DNA of 55,052 nucleotides, taken from assembly GCA_028824685.1 (NCBI GenBank), contig JAPPCZ010000018.1:1-55052 (forward strand), read 5' to 3'. The translations under genes and the position numbers were made by a program. The notes beneath the pieces were generated by a model, which had not been told where the DNA came from, made no database searches, and worked only from the letters and a program-made list of their open reading frames with translations. Shown here piece after piece: positions 44,086 to 53,208 of this stretch (its first letter is position 1; the number at the start of each line of letters is the position of its first letter). Source of the stretch: Candidatus Poribacteria bacterium (lineage in GTDB: Bacteria > Poribacteria > WGA-4E > WGA-3G).

Positions 44086-45369
44086 ATGCCCCTTGTAGGT
44101 CTCAACATGTCGGGACATTCTTCAGAAAAACCGCGGGTGCTACTTCTCCTCCCTACACGCACTTATCGTGCAACCGACTTCCTTGATGCTGCACTCAAAC
44201 TGAATGTAGAGGTCGTTGTTGCATCGGAGGAACCTGCAACGACAGCAGACCTTTCCCCACGAGATACTTTAGTGCTTGACTTTCGCAATCCGACTGTTGC
44301 AACACAAACAATCGCTGAATTCGCTGAGACAAATCCTATTGCTGCGATCATCGGTGTAGATGATGATACGACCATGCTTGCCACAACGGCATCAGCAGCC
44401 CTTGGACTCCCACACAACCCAGTTTCATCTGCAAAAGCCACACGCGATAAATACCTCTTACGACAGACACTTGAGAAAAACGGAGTGCCTGTACCGAACT
44501 ATAGACGTTTTTCTATTCAAGGAAACGCTGAGGAAATTAGCACACAGATTAATTATCCGTGCGTCATTAAACCGCTATCTCTCTCAGCGAGCCGTGGTGT
44601 TATCCGAGCAGACAATCCAACTGAATTTACAGTGGCTTTCCATCGCATTACTGCACTTCTGAATAAAGTAAATGGAGCCAGAGATACAGACACTGACAAC
44701 GATTCTTTCCAATATCTTCTGGTTGAAGATTACATTCCGGGCATAGAGATAGCGTTGGAAGGAATCCTCATAAATGGAGAACTCAAAACACTTGCTCTGT
44801 TTGATAAACCCGACCCGCTTGAGGGTCCATTTTTTGAGGAAACGTTATACATCACGCCATCTCGTTTGCCTAAAGAGATTCAAGATCAACTGCATATTGC
44901 ATCAGCAGAGGCTGCTGATGCCCTCGGACTTCGGCACGGACCTGTGCATGCCGAGTTGAGATACAATAAGAAAGGGGCACATCTGATTGAAATTGCCGCG
45001 CGTACGATTGGTGGGTTATGTTCCCGCACCTTGCGATTTGGCACAGGAATGTCGCTTGAGGAATTGGTTATCCGACACGCAATCGGGCAACCGATAGAGA
45101 CTTTCTCTCGTGAAAAACAGGCAGCAGGCGTGATGATGATTCCTGTTCCAAAGGCGGGTATTTTAGGCGAAGTGCGAGGGGGAAAGAAGGCACGCAATGT
45201 CAATGGCATTGAGGAGGTTAACATTACGATTCCTGTTGGTGGAGAGGTTGTGCCATTACCAGAAGGGGACAAATATCTTGGTTTCATTTTTGCCCGCGCG
45301 GAGACACCTGAGACGGTAGAGGTGGCATTACGTGAGGCTCATGGGCTTATGGAATTTGTGATACTGTAA
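44086..45369 (+). CDS. ATP-grasp carboxylate-amine ligase-like protein
   Basis: The 427-residue protein is an ATP-grasp enzyme: a preATP-grasp domain (PRVLLLLPTRTYRATDFLDAA), then SAKATRDKYLLRQTLEKNGVPVPNYRRF, PCVIKPLSLSASRGVIRA (ATP-binding lysine), LLVEDYIPGIEIALEGILINGE and the metal-binding HAELRYNKKGAHLIEIAARTIGG. Enzymes of this type join a carboxylate to an amine through an acyl phosphate, e.g. amino-acid ligases; the substrate is unknown. The last ~90 residues (MIPVPKAGILGEVRG) are the usual C-terminal module of the BacD-like group. The ATG at 44107 is an alternative start. Confidence 0.85.
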   Translation: MPLVGLNMSGHSSEKPRVLLLLPTRTYRATDFLDAALKLNVEVVVASEEPATTADLSPRDTLVLDFRNPTVATQTIAEFAETNPIAAIIGVDDDTTMLATTASAALGLPHNPVSSAKATRDKYLLRQTLEKNGVPVPNYRRFSIQGNAEEISTQINYPCVIKPLSLSASRGVIRADNPTEFTVAFHRITALLNKVNGARDTDTDNDSFQYLLVEDYIPGIEIALEGILINGELKTLALFDKPDPLEGPFFEETLYITPSRLPKEIQDQLHIASAEAADALGLRHGPVHAELRYNKKGAHLIEIAARTIGGLCSRTLRFGTGMSLEELVIRHAIGQPIETFSREKQAAGVMMIPVPKAGILGEVRGGKKARNVNGIEEVNITIPVGGEVVPLPEGDKYLGFIFARAETPETVEVALREAHGLMEFVIL

Positions 45370-45399
45370 TGTAAACTCTTTCATCTTTAATGAAAAAAC

Positions 45400-45428
45400 T
45401 TAACAGACCGTAATTTTCATGGTATACT
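45400..45428 (+). promoter_or_regulatory. sigma70 promoter of the second WD40-cohesin-dockerin gene
   Basis: TTAACA (45400-45405) and TATACT (45423-45428) are 17 bp apart, 40 bp before the start codon. Confidence 0.65.
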
Positions 45429-45468
45429 TGAATATACAACACCAATAACGGACAAAGGAAAACTCCAC

Positions 45469-47628
45469 ATGAAAAAACACTATTTTTTGATTCTTTTATC
45501 ACTGTTTCTCGGATTACACTTGTCTGCTATAGATATTTTAGCACAAAGTTGCACACAATTAAGCTTACCTGAAAACGCTACAGCACGTTTATGTAGACAA
45601 GACGGAGACGTTACAATTGATTTAGATTATTCTCCAGATGGCAAGACTTTAGCAAGTTTAATAAATTGGCGAAGGCAAATAGTTTTATGGGATATTGAAA
45701 ATAGGGCAATAAAATTAACTATTGATGCTAATGGAAGAACTGTTAGATATTCTCCAGATGGTAAGACGTTTGTATGTGGCGATGTTGTATATGATGCAAT
45801 TACTGGAGAACCGAAATTACTTCTTTTAGATGGTGAAGAATATAGACGTTATGTCGTCTATTCTCCCGACGGTAAAACCATAGCTGGGGCAGGACCAAAA
45901 GGAATTCGATTTTGGAAATCAAATACAGAAGAACCACCTACAGATGCGTTGCCCGTAGGCGATACACCTATAGATGTTTTGCCGACAGATACATCGGCTA
46001 TAAATACGCCTGGAGATAGTCCTACATCAATCCCTTTTGCCACCTCATCTACAACAGTACCTGGGATTAGCGGATTAAGTTATTCTCCAGACGGGAAAGA
46101 AATAGCCATAGCGTGTAATCTTGGAATTTGGATATACGATCCTGAATTAAATAAGGAAGTGGCATTACTTACAGAAGAAATAGGTGGACATAAAAGTCCA
46201 GTTGTGGAGGTAGTCTACTCTCCAGATGGAAACACTTTGGCTGCTGCAGGCACTTATAGTGGAGATAATACTATTCGTTTATGGGATGCCACAACGAAAA
46301 AACTTAAGTTTACTTTTAAAGGACCAAAAATTCATACTGGTTGGTTTTATGGTTTACGTTCATTAGCATTTTCTTCAGATAGCAAGATGCTTATTAGTAC
46401 GGATGGTAAGGGAAGTGATCAAATCCATATATGGGATACCGTAAAAGGTGAGTACAAGTGGACATTACATGGGCATAGAGGCGGAGCACAATCTGCTATA
46501 TTTTCGCCAGATAGCAAGATGATAGCAACCGCTGGTGATGACCAAACAATCATATTATGGGATTTAACATCATATCCAATTGTGAGCATTTCACCAGATT
46601 CGGTTACATCCTCAACTATTGGAGAAGAATTAGCATTTGATGTTAAAATTACGAACGGTAAAGACATTTCTGGTTATCAAGCGACAATAGAATTTGATCC
46701 CGATGCACTTGCGTATGTAGAAACCAAATACGGAGATTTTTTGTCTGGAGGCACACCAGTTCAACCTATAGCAAATCAACACGCAGGCACAGTTCAACTT
46801 GCATCCCTTTCCTTATCTGGTGATGTTAGTAATGGCAATGGGACACTCGCCACTGTTAAGTTTAAAGTCAAAGCAATTAGAACTTCAAAATTGGGTTTGC
46901 GAGATGTAATTTTATCTAACCCTGAAGGCAATAAATCTTATGCATGGATTGAAGGGGCACAATTATTAAAAACTGTTATCACAGAGGATGGTGAAAGTAT
47001 CATTTGCTCAACAAATATCAGCGAAGACGTAAATAAGGATTGTGTTGTCAATATCCAAGATTTAGTGCTTGTTGCCACTAATTTTGGAAAAGGTGGAGGA
47101 ATTGCATCGGATGTGAATAGTGACGGAAGGGTTGATATCATAGACCTTGTGTTAGTCGCTGGTGCGTTTGGAGATACAGCGGGCGCACCTACAGTCTATG
47201 AAGATGTGCAAGAGATGCTTTCTTCATTCAATGTGCAACAGTGGCTGCATGAGGCGCGGAAAGTTAACTTACCAGATAGCACCTTCCAACGCGGTATTTT
47301 GATGCTTGAACAACTACTGATGACAACACTACCAAAAGAGACAGCACTTTTACCCAACTACCCAAACCCATTCAATCCAGAAACATGGATACCGTATCAG
47401 TTAGCAGAACCTACGTCCGTTAATGTATCCATCTATTCTGCGGGTGGGACGTTGGTTCGAACACTCGGATTAGGCAATCAGGCTGCAGGACTTTATCAAA
47501 GTCGTAGCCGTGCGGCATATTGGGATGGCAAAAACAGTGTCGGTGAGTCTGTGGCAAGCGGAATCTATTTCTATACGTTAACAACAGAAGAATTCTCTGC
47601 AACGCGAAAAATGTTGATTTTGAAGTAA
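45469..47628 (+). CDS. Exported WD40-cohesin-dockerin protein with sorting-type domain
   Basis: A signal peptide (1-25, DILAQ) is followed by seven WD40-like repeats (about 40-367). A Pro/Thr-rich linker of about 45 residues (about 145-195) is inserted between the third and fourth. A cohesin-like sandwich (about 368-505), a dockerin pair (EDVNKDCVVNIQDL, SDVNSDGRVDIIDL; about 517-571) and the NYPNPFNPETWIPY domain (about 624-719) complete it. The order is the same as in the protein at 9296-11203, 34 kb away, so they are likely paralogues; the insert and the Cys in the first calcium loop are differences. AAGGA and a sigma70 promoter precede it. Confidence 0.85.
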   Translation: MKKHYFLILLSLFLGLHLSAIDILAQSCTQLSLPENATARLCRQDGDVTIDLDYSPDGKTLASLINWRRQIVLWDIENRAIKLTIDANGRTVRYSPDGKTFVCGDVVYDAITGEPKLLLLDGEEYRRYVVYSPDGKTIAGAGPKGIRFWKSNTEEPPTDALPVGDTPIDVLPTDTSAINTPGDSPTSIPFATSSTTVPGISGLSYSPDGKEIAIACNLGIWIYDPELNKEVALLTEEIGGHKSPVVEVVYSPDGNTLAAAGTYSGDNTIRLWDATTKKLKFTFKGPKIHTGWFYGLRSLAFSSDSKMLISTDGKGSDQIHIWDTVKGEYKWTLHGHRGGAQSAIFSPDSKMIATAGDDQTIILWDLTSYPIVSISPDSVTSSTIGEELAFDVKITNGKDISGYQATIEFDPDALAYVETKYGDFLSGGTPVQPIANQHAGTVQLASLSLSGDVSNGNGTLATVKFKVKAIRTSKLGLRDVILSNPEGNKSYAWIEGAQLLKTVITEDGESIICSTNISEDVNKDCVVNIQDLVLVATNFGKGGGIASDVNSDGRVDIIDLVLVAGAFGDTAGAPTVYEDVQEMLSSFNVQQWLHEARKVNLPDSTFQRGILMLEQLLMTTLPKETALLPNYPNPFNPETWIPYQLAEPTSVNVSIYSAGGTLVRTLGLGNQAAGLYQSRSRAAYWDGKNSVGESVASGIYFYTLTTEEFSATRKMLILK

Positions 47629-47741
47629 TTGAAGGACTCCATTACCCTTGACATCTGAGGAAAATTAGTATAAGCTTAACGTGAGTTCGGTTTAAGAATG
47701 CTGAATCAGTTGTAATTCTTGGAAATAAAGGAGATACGATT

Positions 47742-48521
47742 GTGGCTAATAAAGAAGTTATTGATGAAACTGGTTCTGATATTTCCACATCTCGTATACG
47801 ATATGCGCCGACAAATGGGGCAATTATCTATCCTGAATCAGATGGGAAACCTATGGCAGAAACAGAACTCCATCGAAATGCGCTGATAAATGCGTTGATA
47901 ATCCTTATTGAGGCTTTCAAAGATAAACCTGATGTTTGCGTTTCAGGAAATATGATGATGTACTATGTTGAAGGAGACCCGAAGAAGTCAGTTTCACCTG
48001 ACGTATTTGTTTCTTTTGGTATAGGCAAAAAACTACGGCGCACATATCGTGTTTGGGAAGAGGGTAAACCACCAGATTTTGTGTTGGAATTTTCAAGTGA
48101 GAAAACTCACAGGACAGACCAAAATGAAAAGAAACTACTGTATGCCTCAATAGGTGTGCAGGAGTACTTTCTGTATGATCCCGAAAGGCAATATCTACCG
48201 ACACCGCTCATGGGTTTTCGTCTCTTTGATGGGGAGTATGTTCCAATCCCAGTGAATCATGATGGTGGCGTTGCGTCTGCAACATTGGATTTAGAATTGC
48301 GTTTAAGAGGTAATATCCTCGGTTTTTACGATACAGTTTCGTCAAAGTGGTTAGAAACCCCAGCAGATACAGCGGTAGCACAAGCAGAGCAAGAGGCGGT
48401 AAGAGCGGACCGAGAAGCTGCAAGAGCGGACCAAGAAGCTGAGATTAGAAAGCAGGTTGAAGCAGAAGCAGCGAGACTCCGAGAAGAACTTGAGTGTTTG
48501 AAAGCACAAAACGCATCGTAG
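47742..48521 (+). CDS. Uma2-family (DUF820) nuclease-like protein
   Basis: The 259-residue protein has the Uma2 PD-(D/E)xK-like core: KSVSPDVFVSFGI (Asp), PPDFVLEFSSEKTHRTDQNEKKLLYASIGVQEYFLYDP (Glu and Lys). The last ~45 residues are a charged coiled coil (AEQEAVRADREAARADQEAE...). Uma2 proteins are very numerous in cyanobacteria and related groups and are treated as putative endonucleases; activity is unproven. The start is GTG with AAGGAGA 7-8 nt upstream. Confidence 0.85.
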   Translation: MANKEVIDETGSDISTSRIRYAPTNGAIIYPESDGKPMAETELHRNALINALIILIEAFKDKPDVCVSGNMMMYYVEGDPKKSVSPDVFVSFGIGKKLRRTYRVWEEGKPPDFVLEFSSEKTHRTDQNEKKLLYASIGVQEYFLYDPERQYLPTPLMGFRLFDGEYVPIPVNHDGGVASATLDLELRLRGNILGFYDTVSSKWLETPADTAVAQAEQEAVRADREAARADQEAEIRKQVEAEAARLREELECLKAQNAS

Positions 48522-48566
48522 CATACAAACACTCAAAATAACCTTGCTCTATGGCAATAATGCGTT

Positions 48567-49568
48567 TTACTGATTTCCGGTTACGCCAACCGCTTTACGC
48601 ACCTTTGCCAGAATCGGCACAGCAATGTCTCGCGCTTTCTCTGCACCGTTTGAAAGCACTTTGTCCAATTCATCAGAGTTTTCCATCAACGCATTATACT
48701 GCTCACGTTGTGCGGAAAAGGTGGTTTCTAACAATTCATTCAGTTCCTTTTTCATATCGCCATACGCCAGACCACCATCAAGATAGAGTTGTCGTTTCAC
48801 CTCAACAGCGTCAGCATCCGCAAAATGACGGTAGATGGCAAAGACGTTGCATTCATCAGGGTCTTTCGGCTCTTCAGGGCGTTTAGAATCGGTCACGATG
48901 CGCATGACTTGTTTCCGAACTTGATTTGATGGAGCAAATAACGGGATAACGTTATTATAACTTTTGCTCATCTTTCTACCATCAAGCCCTGTAATGGTCA
49001 TCACCTCTTTCCGAATTACTGCCTCTGGAACGACCAAAACTTCGCGATAATTCTTATTAAAAGTGAGCGCAACATCACGTGTAATTTCAAGGTGTTGCTG
49101 TTGGTCAAGCCCAACTGGCACAACATGTGTCCCGAAAAGCAGGATGTCTGCTGCCATCAAAACTGGATATGTATACAATCCCGCATTGATGCCTTTATCT
49201 TCTTCACGCCCCGCAGAAACATTGTCATCAACTATGGTTTTGTAGGCATGCGCTCGGTTTAATAATCCCTTCGCTGTAAAACACGCTAATACCCACGCCA
49301 ACTCAAACACCTCTGGAATATCCGATTGACGATAGAAAATCACGTCATCTGGGTTCAAACCCAATGCTAACCACGTAGCAGTCACCTGATACGTTAAGTC
49401 TTCTAATTCTTTTTTGTTTTTAACTGTAGTAAGTGCGTGGTAATCTGCAATAAAGTAGAGTGCCTGATAATCTTGCGCGAGTTCTAAAGCAGGTTTAATC
49501 ATACCAAGATAGTTGCCAATGTGCGGCTGTCCTGTCGGTTTGATTCCTGTTAAAGCGATCTGTTTCAA
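48567..49568 (-). CDS. trpS: Tryptophanyl-tRNA synthetase
   Basis: The 333-residue class I enzyme charges tRNA-Trp. It has the HIGH-type motif GQPHIGNYLG (15-24 region), the tryptophan pocket around YPVLMAADILLFGTHVVPVGLDQQQHLEITRD, and KMSKS in GLDGRKMSKSYNN. Length is normal. It has its own near-perfect promoter (49626-49598) and AAAGGAG upstream of the ATG, and lies downstream of the SAM hydroxide adenosyltransferase gene on the same strand, 54 bp away. Confidence 0.96.
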   Translation of the reverse strand: MKQIALTGIKPTGQPHIGNYLGMIKPALELAQDYQALYFIADYHALTTVKNKKELEDLTYQVTATWLALGLNPDDVIFYRQSDIPEVFELAWVLACFTAKGLLNRAHAYKTIVDDNVSAGREEDKGINAGLYTYPVLMAADILLFGTHVVPVGLDQQQHLEITRDVALTFNKNYREVLVVPEAVIRKEVMTITGLDGRKMSKSYNNVIPLFAPSNQVRKQVMRIVTDSKRPEEPKDPDECNVFAIYRHFADADAVEVKRQLYLDGGLAYGDMKKELNELLETTFSAQREQYNALMENSDELDKVLSNGAEKARDIAVPILAKVRKAVGVTGNQ

Positions 49569-49597
49569 TTCCGTTCTCCTTTGTGTGTACTAATCCT

Positions 49598-49626
49598 ATT
49601 ATAACCTACAGAAATGGGTATGTCAA
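49598..49626 (-). promoter_or_regulatory. Consensus sigma70 promoter of trpS
   Basis: On the minus strand TTGACA (49626-49621) and TATAAT (49603-49598) are 17 bp apart, a full consensus match. The -35 box overlaps the TGA stop codon of the upstream SAM hydroxide adenosyltransferase gene. Confidence 0.85.
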
Positions 49627-50489
49627 TCAAACCTTCGGACGATAATACTATCGCCATTTTTTAAACCCAAACGCGCTTTGGCATTCCCTAAATTGATGGC
49701 AATTTCTAACAGTCCAAAACTCCCGATAATTGCTAACGGTTCTCCCGCACCGGATTCAACATAAGCACCATTCAGTTTTTTAAGACTCGTACTACCTGCA
49801 ATAATCTCAAATTTTTCAGATACTTTATGCTTATCAAGTTGTCCAATGGCATCTTCATTTGATGCGGACGGTAGCAAGAAAGCGGCAAGTGCGTTTTCAG
49901 AAATATTCGTTATTAAATTTCCAAAACTGTCAACGTTGATAATTTGTCCTGTCAATGTATCTTCTGAAATGCGTATCGCTGGCACGGGAAACCGCACAAG
50001 GTCTCGAATCGGTGTTCCGATCTCCGCAAGTGGAACACCAAGCGATAGGTGCGCGGCTACAGGTGCGAAAATATCTCTACCGTGGAAAGTATTGCAAACT
50101 CGTGGTAAAAGGTAGGTTGGATTTTCAATGGTTACTGCCTCAGGTATGTAAGTCTCTTCGGTTTCAATATTCTGAAGCAGATAGCTTAACACGCCGTTGT
50201 TAGGACAAACAAAAAACGTGCTGTCAATTTGGCAAACTATTGCTTGTCGTTCGCTACCAACACCCGGATCTACTACAATGACATGAATCGTGTCTTTCGG
50301 AAAATAGCGATATGCTGAGTTGATTGTGAAAGCCGCTTCGTGAATATTCTGCGGAGAGATAGCGTGTGTAATATCAACTACCTGTGCATCCGGGTTAATG
50401 TTTAGGATAACACCCTTCATCACACCGACATACACATCGCTTGTACCAAAATCGGTTGTTAATGTGATGATACGCGAAGTTTTTTCCAT
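49623..50489 (-). CDS. SAM hydroxide adenosyltransferase (DUF62)
   Basis: The 288-residue protein splits S-adenosylmethionine to adenosine and methionine in characterised homologues, and shares its fold with fluorinases and chlorinases. The conserved Asp-Arg-His triad is present: Asp74 and Arg81 in DPGVGSERQAI and His136 in FHGRDIFAPVAAHL. ITLTTDFGTSDVYVGVMKGV opens the fold. It lacks the extra loop of the fluorinases. It lies downstream of the zinc-finger/DUF4258 pair (17 bp). Confidence 0.9.
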   Translation of the reverse strand: MEKTSRIITLTTDFGTSDVYVGVMKGVILNINPDAQVVDITHAISPQNIHEAAFTINSAYRYFPKDTIHVIVVDPGVGSERQAIVCQIDSTFFVCPNNGVLSYLLQNIETEETYIPEAVTIENPTYLLPRVCNTFHGRDIFAPVAAHLSLGVPLAEIGTPIRDLVRFPVPAIRISEDTLTGQIINVDSFGNLITNISENALAAFLLPSASNEDAIGQLDKHKVSEKFEIIAGSTSLKKLNGAYVESGAGEPLAIIGSFGLLEIAINLGNAKARLGLKNGDSIIVRRFD

Positions 50490-50506
50490 TACATGAAGTT
50501 CACAGA

Positions 50507-50743
50507 TTAGGTATCCAATACCATGATCGGCACAGATATGTTTTCCTGCGCAGCCTCACTATTCTGAGCTAAGGTATCAAGTTGATCTAAAATTGCTGCC
50601 TCATAATACCTTTCACCGCATTGATGGCATACGCCAACTGGTACATTCTTAATAATCACCAATTTATCTTTATACCAGTGATTAACGGTAATGTTTTTCT
50701 CACGAATTTCTCCATTGCAATATTCACATACAAGTTCTTCCAT
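50507..50743 (-). CDS. YgiT-type zinc-finger antitoxin-like protein
   Basis: The 78-residue protein has two CxxC knuckles (CEYCNG, CHQCGERYYE) in the YgiT/MqsA N-terminal arrangement, followed by a short helical tail. A helix-turn-helix domain as in full MqsA is absent. Its ATG shares one base with the stop of the DUF4258 gene (TAATG), so the two are translationally coupled. In toxin-antitoxin context such proteins neutralise and bind the toxin, which is inference here. Confidence 0.8.
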   Translation of the reverse strand: MEELVCEYCNGEIREKNITVNHWYKDKLVIIKNVPVGVCHQCGERYYEAAILDQLDTLAQNSEAAQENISVPIMVLDT

Positions 50744-51036
50744 TATCCCGTCCCTCTTATTGCGTAAACTGTGATGATTCGTAGTTTGCCTGAATCTAAA
50801 ATGCGACAAACCACATTAATTTCTCTTCCGTCGCGGGCAGGCCCGCTAAGCACATATCGGATTCCTCTTGGGTCGTGGGTTAACCGCTGAACAATTCGAC
50901 CTCTCCGAATTGCGTTTTTCACGTCAACCGTTGATAGCGCGTCATTATGCATTTCATCTTTCGCATGTTGGGTAATTTGATAGAAATTATCTGTGATTTT
51001 CTGCCGAATTAACTGAAGAATTCTACTTCTTCTCAA
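50743..51036 (-). CDS. DUF4258 protein, likely toxin of a type II pair
   Basis: The 97-residue protein matches DUF4258: YQITQHAKDEMHNDALSTVDVKNAIRRGRIVQRLTHDPRGIRYVLSGPARDGREINVVCRI..., a fold related to RelE/BrnT-like ribonucleases. It precedes and overlaps by one base a YgiT-type zinc-finger gene, the usual arrangement for this pair. The start is TTG at 51036, as no ATG covers the domain start. RNase activity is inference. Confidence 0.75.
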   Translation of the reverse strand: MRRSRILQLIRQKITDNFYQITQHAKDEMHNDALSTVDVKNAIRRGRIVQRLTHDPRGIRYVLSGPARDGREINVVCRILDSGKLRIITVYAIRGTG

Positions 51037-51146
51037 TTTACTTCTCTATAATATGTTAAGTTGTAGGGCGGGTATCACCAACACTAAAATGAATGATCTC
51101 GGCGCGGCAAACCTTTCAATTGAAGTGTTGGCGATTTGTTGCTATA

Positions 51147-51947
51147 TTACAGATTTTCCTGCATCCATGCAAAACTTTTGCGTTGACCGGTACCATCGTT
51201 CTCTCTACCTTCATATTCACAACACCAGACTCCGTCATAGCCTGCATCCCTCAGACAATTGATTGCCTTCGCAAGATCAATTTCACCTTCACCGAGTGCT
51301 TCCCCGCGGTAATTCCCGCGTGAACCCGTTCCATCTTTTAGATGTGTGTGTAACGTCCAAGGCGCAATAATTTCATAATATCTACCGACTGTCTCTAAAT
51401 CATGACCCGCCCAACGATAATTCATGGTGTCCATATTCGCACCAACATGTTTAGACCCCACCCGTTCAAACAGTTCCACCTGCAAATCACCATCGTTGGT
51501 AACCAGACCGTGGTTATCTACTGCCAAATAAATATCGTCCTTTTCAGCAAATTCAAGGCAACGAGTTAAACATCCTGCCATTGCTTCAACCCATCGGCTT
51601 TCTGGCACAGAATCCTTCATAGAGCCACCTTCTGTTCGAAGAACTGAAGTGCCAATCCGTTTTGCAAGGTCTGCGATGCGTTCCATCCGCTCAGCTTGTG
51701 CTTGGATCGCTTCCTCTTCTAACACAACAAAATCGTTTCCTGCGCCGAGAGCTGAGACCTCTAAACCGTAAGACTCAACCTGTTCGCGCACTGCCTCAGC
51801 GTTCTTTTCAGGATAAGCAGTATCCGATTTCCAAACATCTCCGATTGAGAGTTCAACGTATCCGAACCCTGTTTCACTCGTGAATTTTAAAAAATCATCA
51901 AGCGATTTACCAGCATAGTTGTAATGAATAAGACCAAGTTTTGACAT
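51147..51947 (-). CDS. Sugar phosphate isomerase/epimerase-like TIM-barrel protein
   Basis: The 266-residue protein belongs to the xylose isomerase-like TIM barrel family: FGYVELSIGD, GTSVLRTEGG, AVDNHGLVTND, GANMDTMNYRW, HTHLKDGTGS and GVWCCEYEGR, where Glu/Asp/His residues form the metal site. Members isomerise or epimerise sugars or act on inositols. It is divergent from mqnE, with about 120 bp between. The substrate is unknown. Confidence 0.88.
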   Translation of the reverse strand: MSKLGLIHYNYAGKSLDDFLKFTSETGFGYVELSIGDVWKSDTAYPEKNAEAVREQVESYGLEVSALGAGNDFVVLEEEAIQAQAERMERIADLAKRIGTSVLRTEGGSMKDSVPESRWVEAMAGCLTRCLEFAEKDDIYLAVDNHGLVTNDGDLQVELFERVGSKHVGANMDTMNYRWAGHDLETVGRYYEIIAPWTLHTHLKDGTGSRGNYRGEALGEGEIDLAKAINCLRDAGYDGVWCCEYEGRENDGTGQRKSFAWMQENL

Positions 51948-51979
51948 GATTTTATTTGTCCTTTTCTTAAAAAGATTCC

Positions 51980-52008
51980 TTGCATCTGTAATGTCTTTAT
52001 GCTATAAT
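51980..52008 (+). promoter_or_regulatory. sigma70 promoter of mqnE-mqnA
   Basis: TTGCAT (51980-51985) and TATAAT (52003-52008) are 17 bp apart, about 64 bp before the mqnE start. The hexamers are identical to those of the rpsB promoter. Confidence 0.75.
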
Positions 52009-52071
52009 ACCTGTATTAAGAGATAAGAGTCAAGCAGTTTTTGGAAATGCTGGAGAAGTTACAGGTAGATA

Positions 52072-53208
52072 ATGGAAAACTACAATCTTTTTACAGACCC
52101 TAAGTTACCCGCCATCTATGAAAAAGTCAAGGTGGAAGAGAGACTCACTTTTGAAGACGGGATCACGCTTTACGAAAGTCCTGATATTACAGGAGTCGGT
52201 TTCATCGCAAACTATAGTCGTGAACGCATAAACGGAAACGTCGCATACTACAACATCAATCAACATATAGATTATTCCAACGTGTGCATACTCCATGCGC
52301 GGTGTCATTTTTGCGCTTTTGCTCGAAAAAATATGCAAACAGAAGGCGCATGGGAGATGAGTGTTGATGAGTTCTTAGACAAAGCGATGTATTCTATTGA
52401 GCATGGATGCACCGAAATTCACAGCGTGGGCGGTTTACACCCAAAACTCCCATTTGACTACTATCTACAGATTATTCGTGGACTCAAAGAACGCATGCCC
52501 GCTGTCCATCTCAAATTTTTCACAGCGGTTGAAATTCATCATTTTTCTCGTATCTTTAAAATGTCTGTTGAAGATGTTTTGAAGCAACTCCGAGAGGCAG
52601 GATTAGATTCGTTACCAGGTGGTGGTGCAGAAATTTTTGCGGAAGAGACCCGTGAAAAAATCTGTCCCGGCAAATTAAGTGCTGAAGGATGGCTTGAAAT
52701 TCACGACATTGCGCATCGGCTTGGTATTCCTACGAATGCAACAATGCTCTATGGACATCTTGAAACAAATGAGGATAGGGTTGATCATTTCATCAGGCTA
52801 CGTGAACAGCAAGATAAATCTGGCGGGTTCGTCACGTTTATTCCGCTTGCATTCCACCCCGCTAACACGCGCATGGCTTATCTCCCTTCAACATCGGGCT
52901 TAACTGACTTGCGAAACATCGCAGTATCCCGTCTGATGCTGGACAACATGCCACATATCAAAGTTTATTGGATTATGACAGGGTTAAAAACCGCACAAAT
53001 AGCACTTAGTTTCGGGGCAGATGATATTGATGGAACGGTGACAGAGGAAAAGATCACACACATGGCAGGGGCAGATACACCGGAAGCGGTTTCTGTGGAT
53101 GCGCTCACGCGCCTCATTGAAGAAGCAGGATATATCCCTGTAGAACGCGATACACTTTACAACGAAATCATCCGAGAGGGCAATAGTTGGCACAGAAAAG
53201 CTGCTTAA
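52072..53208 (+). CDS. mqnE: Aminofutalosine synthase
   Basis: The 378-residue radical SAM enzyme joins the mqnA product to adenosine in the futalosine menaquinone pathway. The cluster motif is CILHARCHFC (Cys72, 78, 81), followed by AFARKN; the spacing CX5CX2C differs from the canonical CX3CX2C. Other parts are typical: EIHSVGGLHPKLPFDYY, SLPGGGAEIFAEETREKICPGK, NATMLYGHLE, FIPLAFHP. It is translated together with mqnA, whose TTG start lies inside its 3' end. Confidence 0.9.
   Translation: MENYNLFTDPKLPAIYEKVKVEERLTFEDGITLYESPDITGVGFIANYSRERINGNVAYYNINQHIDYSNVCILHARCHFCAFARKNMQTEGAWEMSVDEFLDKAMYSIEHGCTEIHSVGGLHPKLPFDYYLQIIRGLKERMPAVHLKFFTAVEIHHFSRIFKMSVEDVLKQLREAGLDSLPGGGAEIFAEETREKICPGKLSAEGWLEIHDIAHRLGIPTNATMLYGHLETNEDRVDHFIRLREQQDKSGGFVTFIPLAFHPANTRMAYLPSTSGLTDLRNIAVSRLMLDNMPHIKVYWIMTGLKTAQIALSFGADDIDGTVTEEKITHMAGADTPEAVSVDALTRLIEEAGYIPVERDTLYNEIIREGNSWHRKAA

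Noticed and set aside
49623..50489. Fluorinase or chlorinase
   Set aside because: The Asp-Arg-His triad of the hydroxide adenosyltransferases is present and the halogenase-specific loop is missing.
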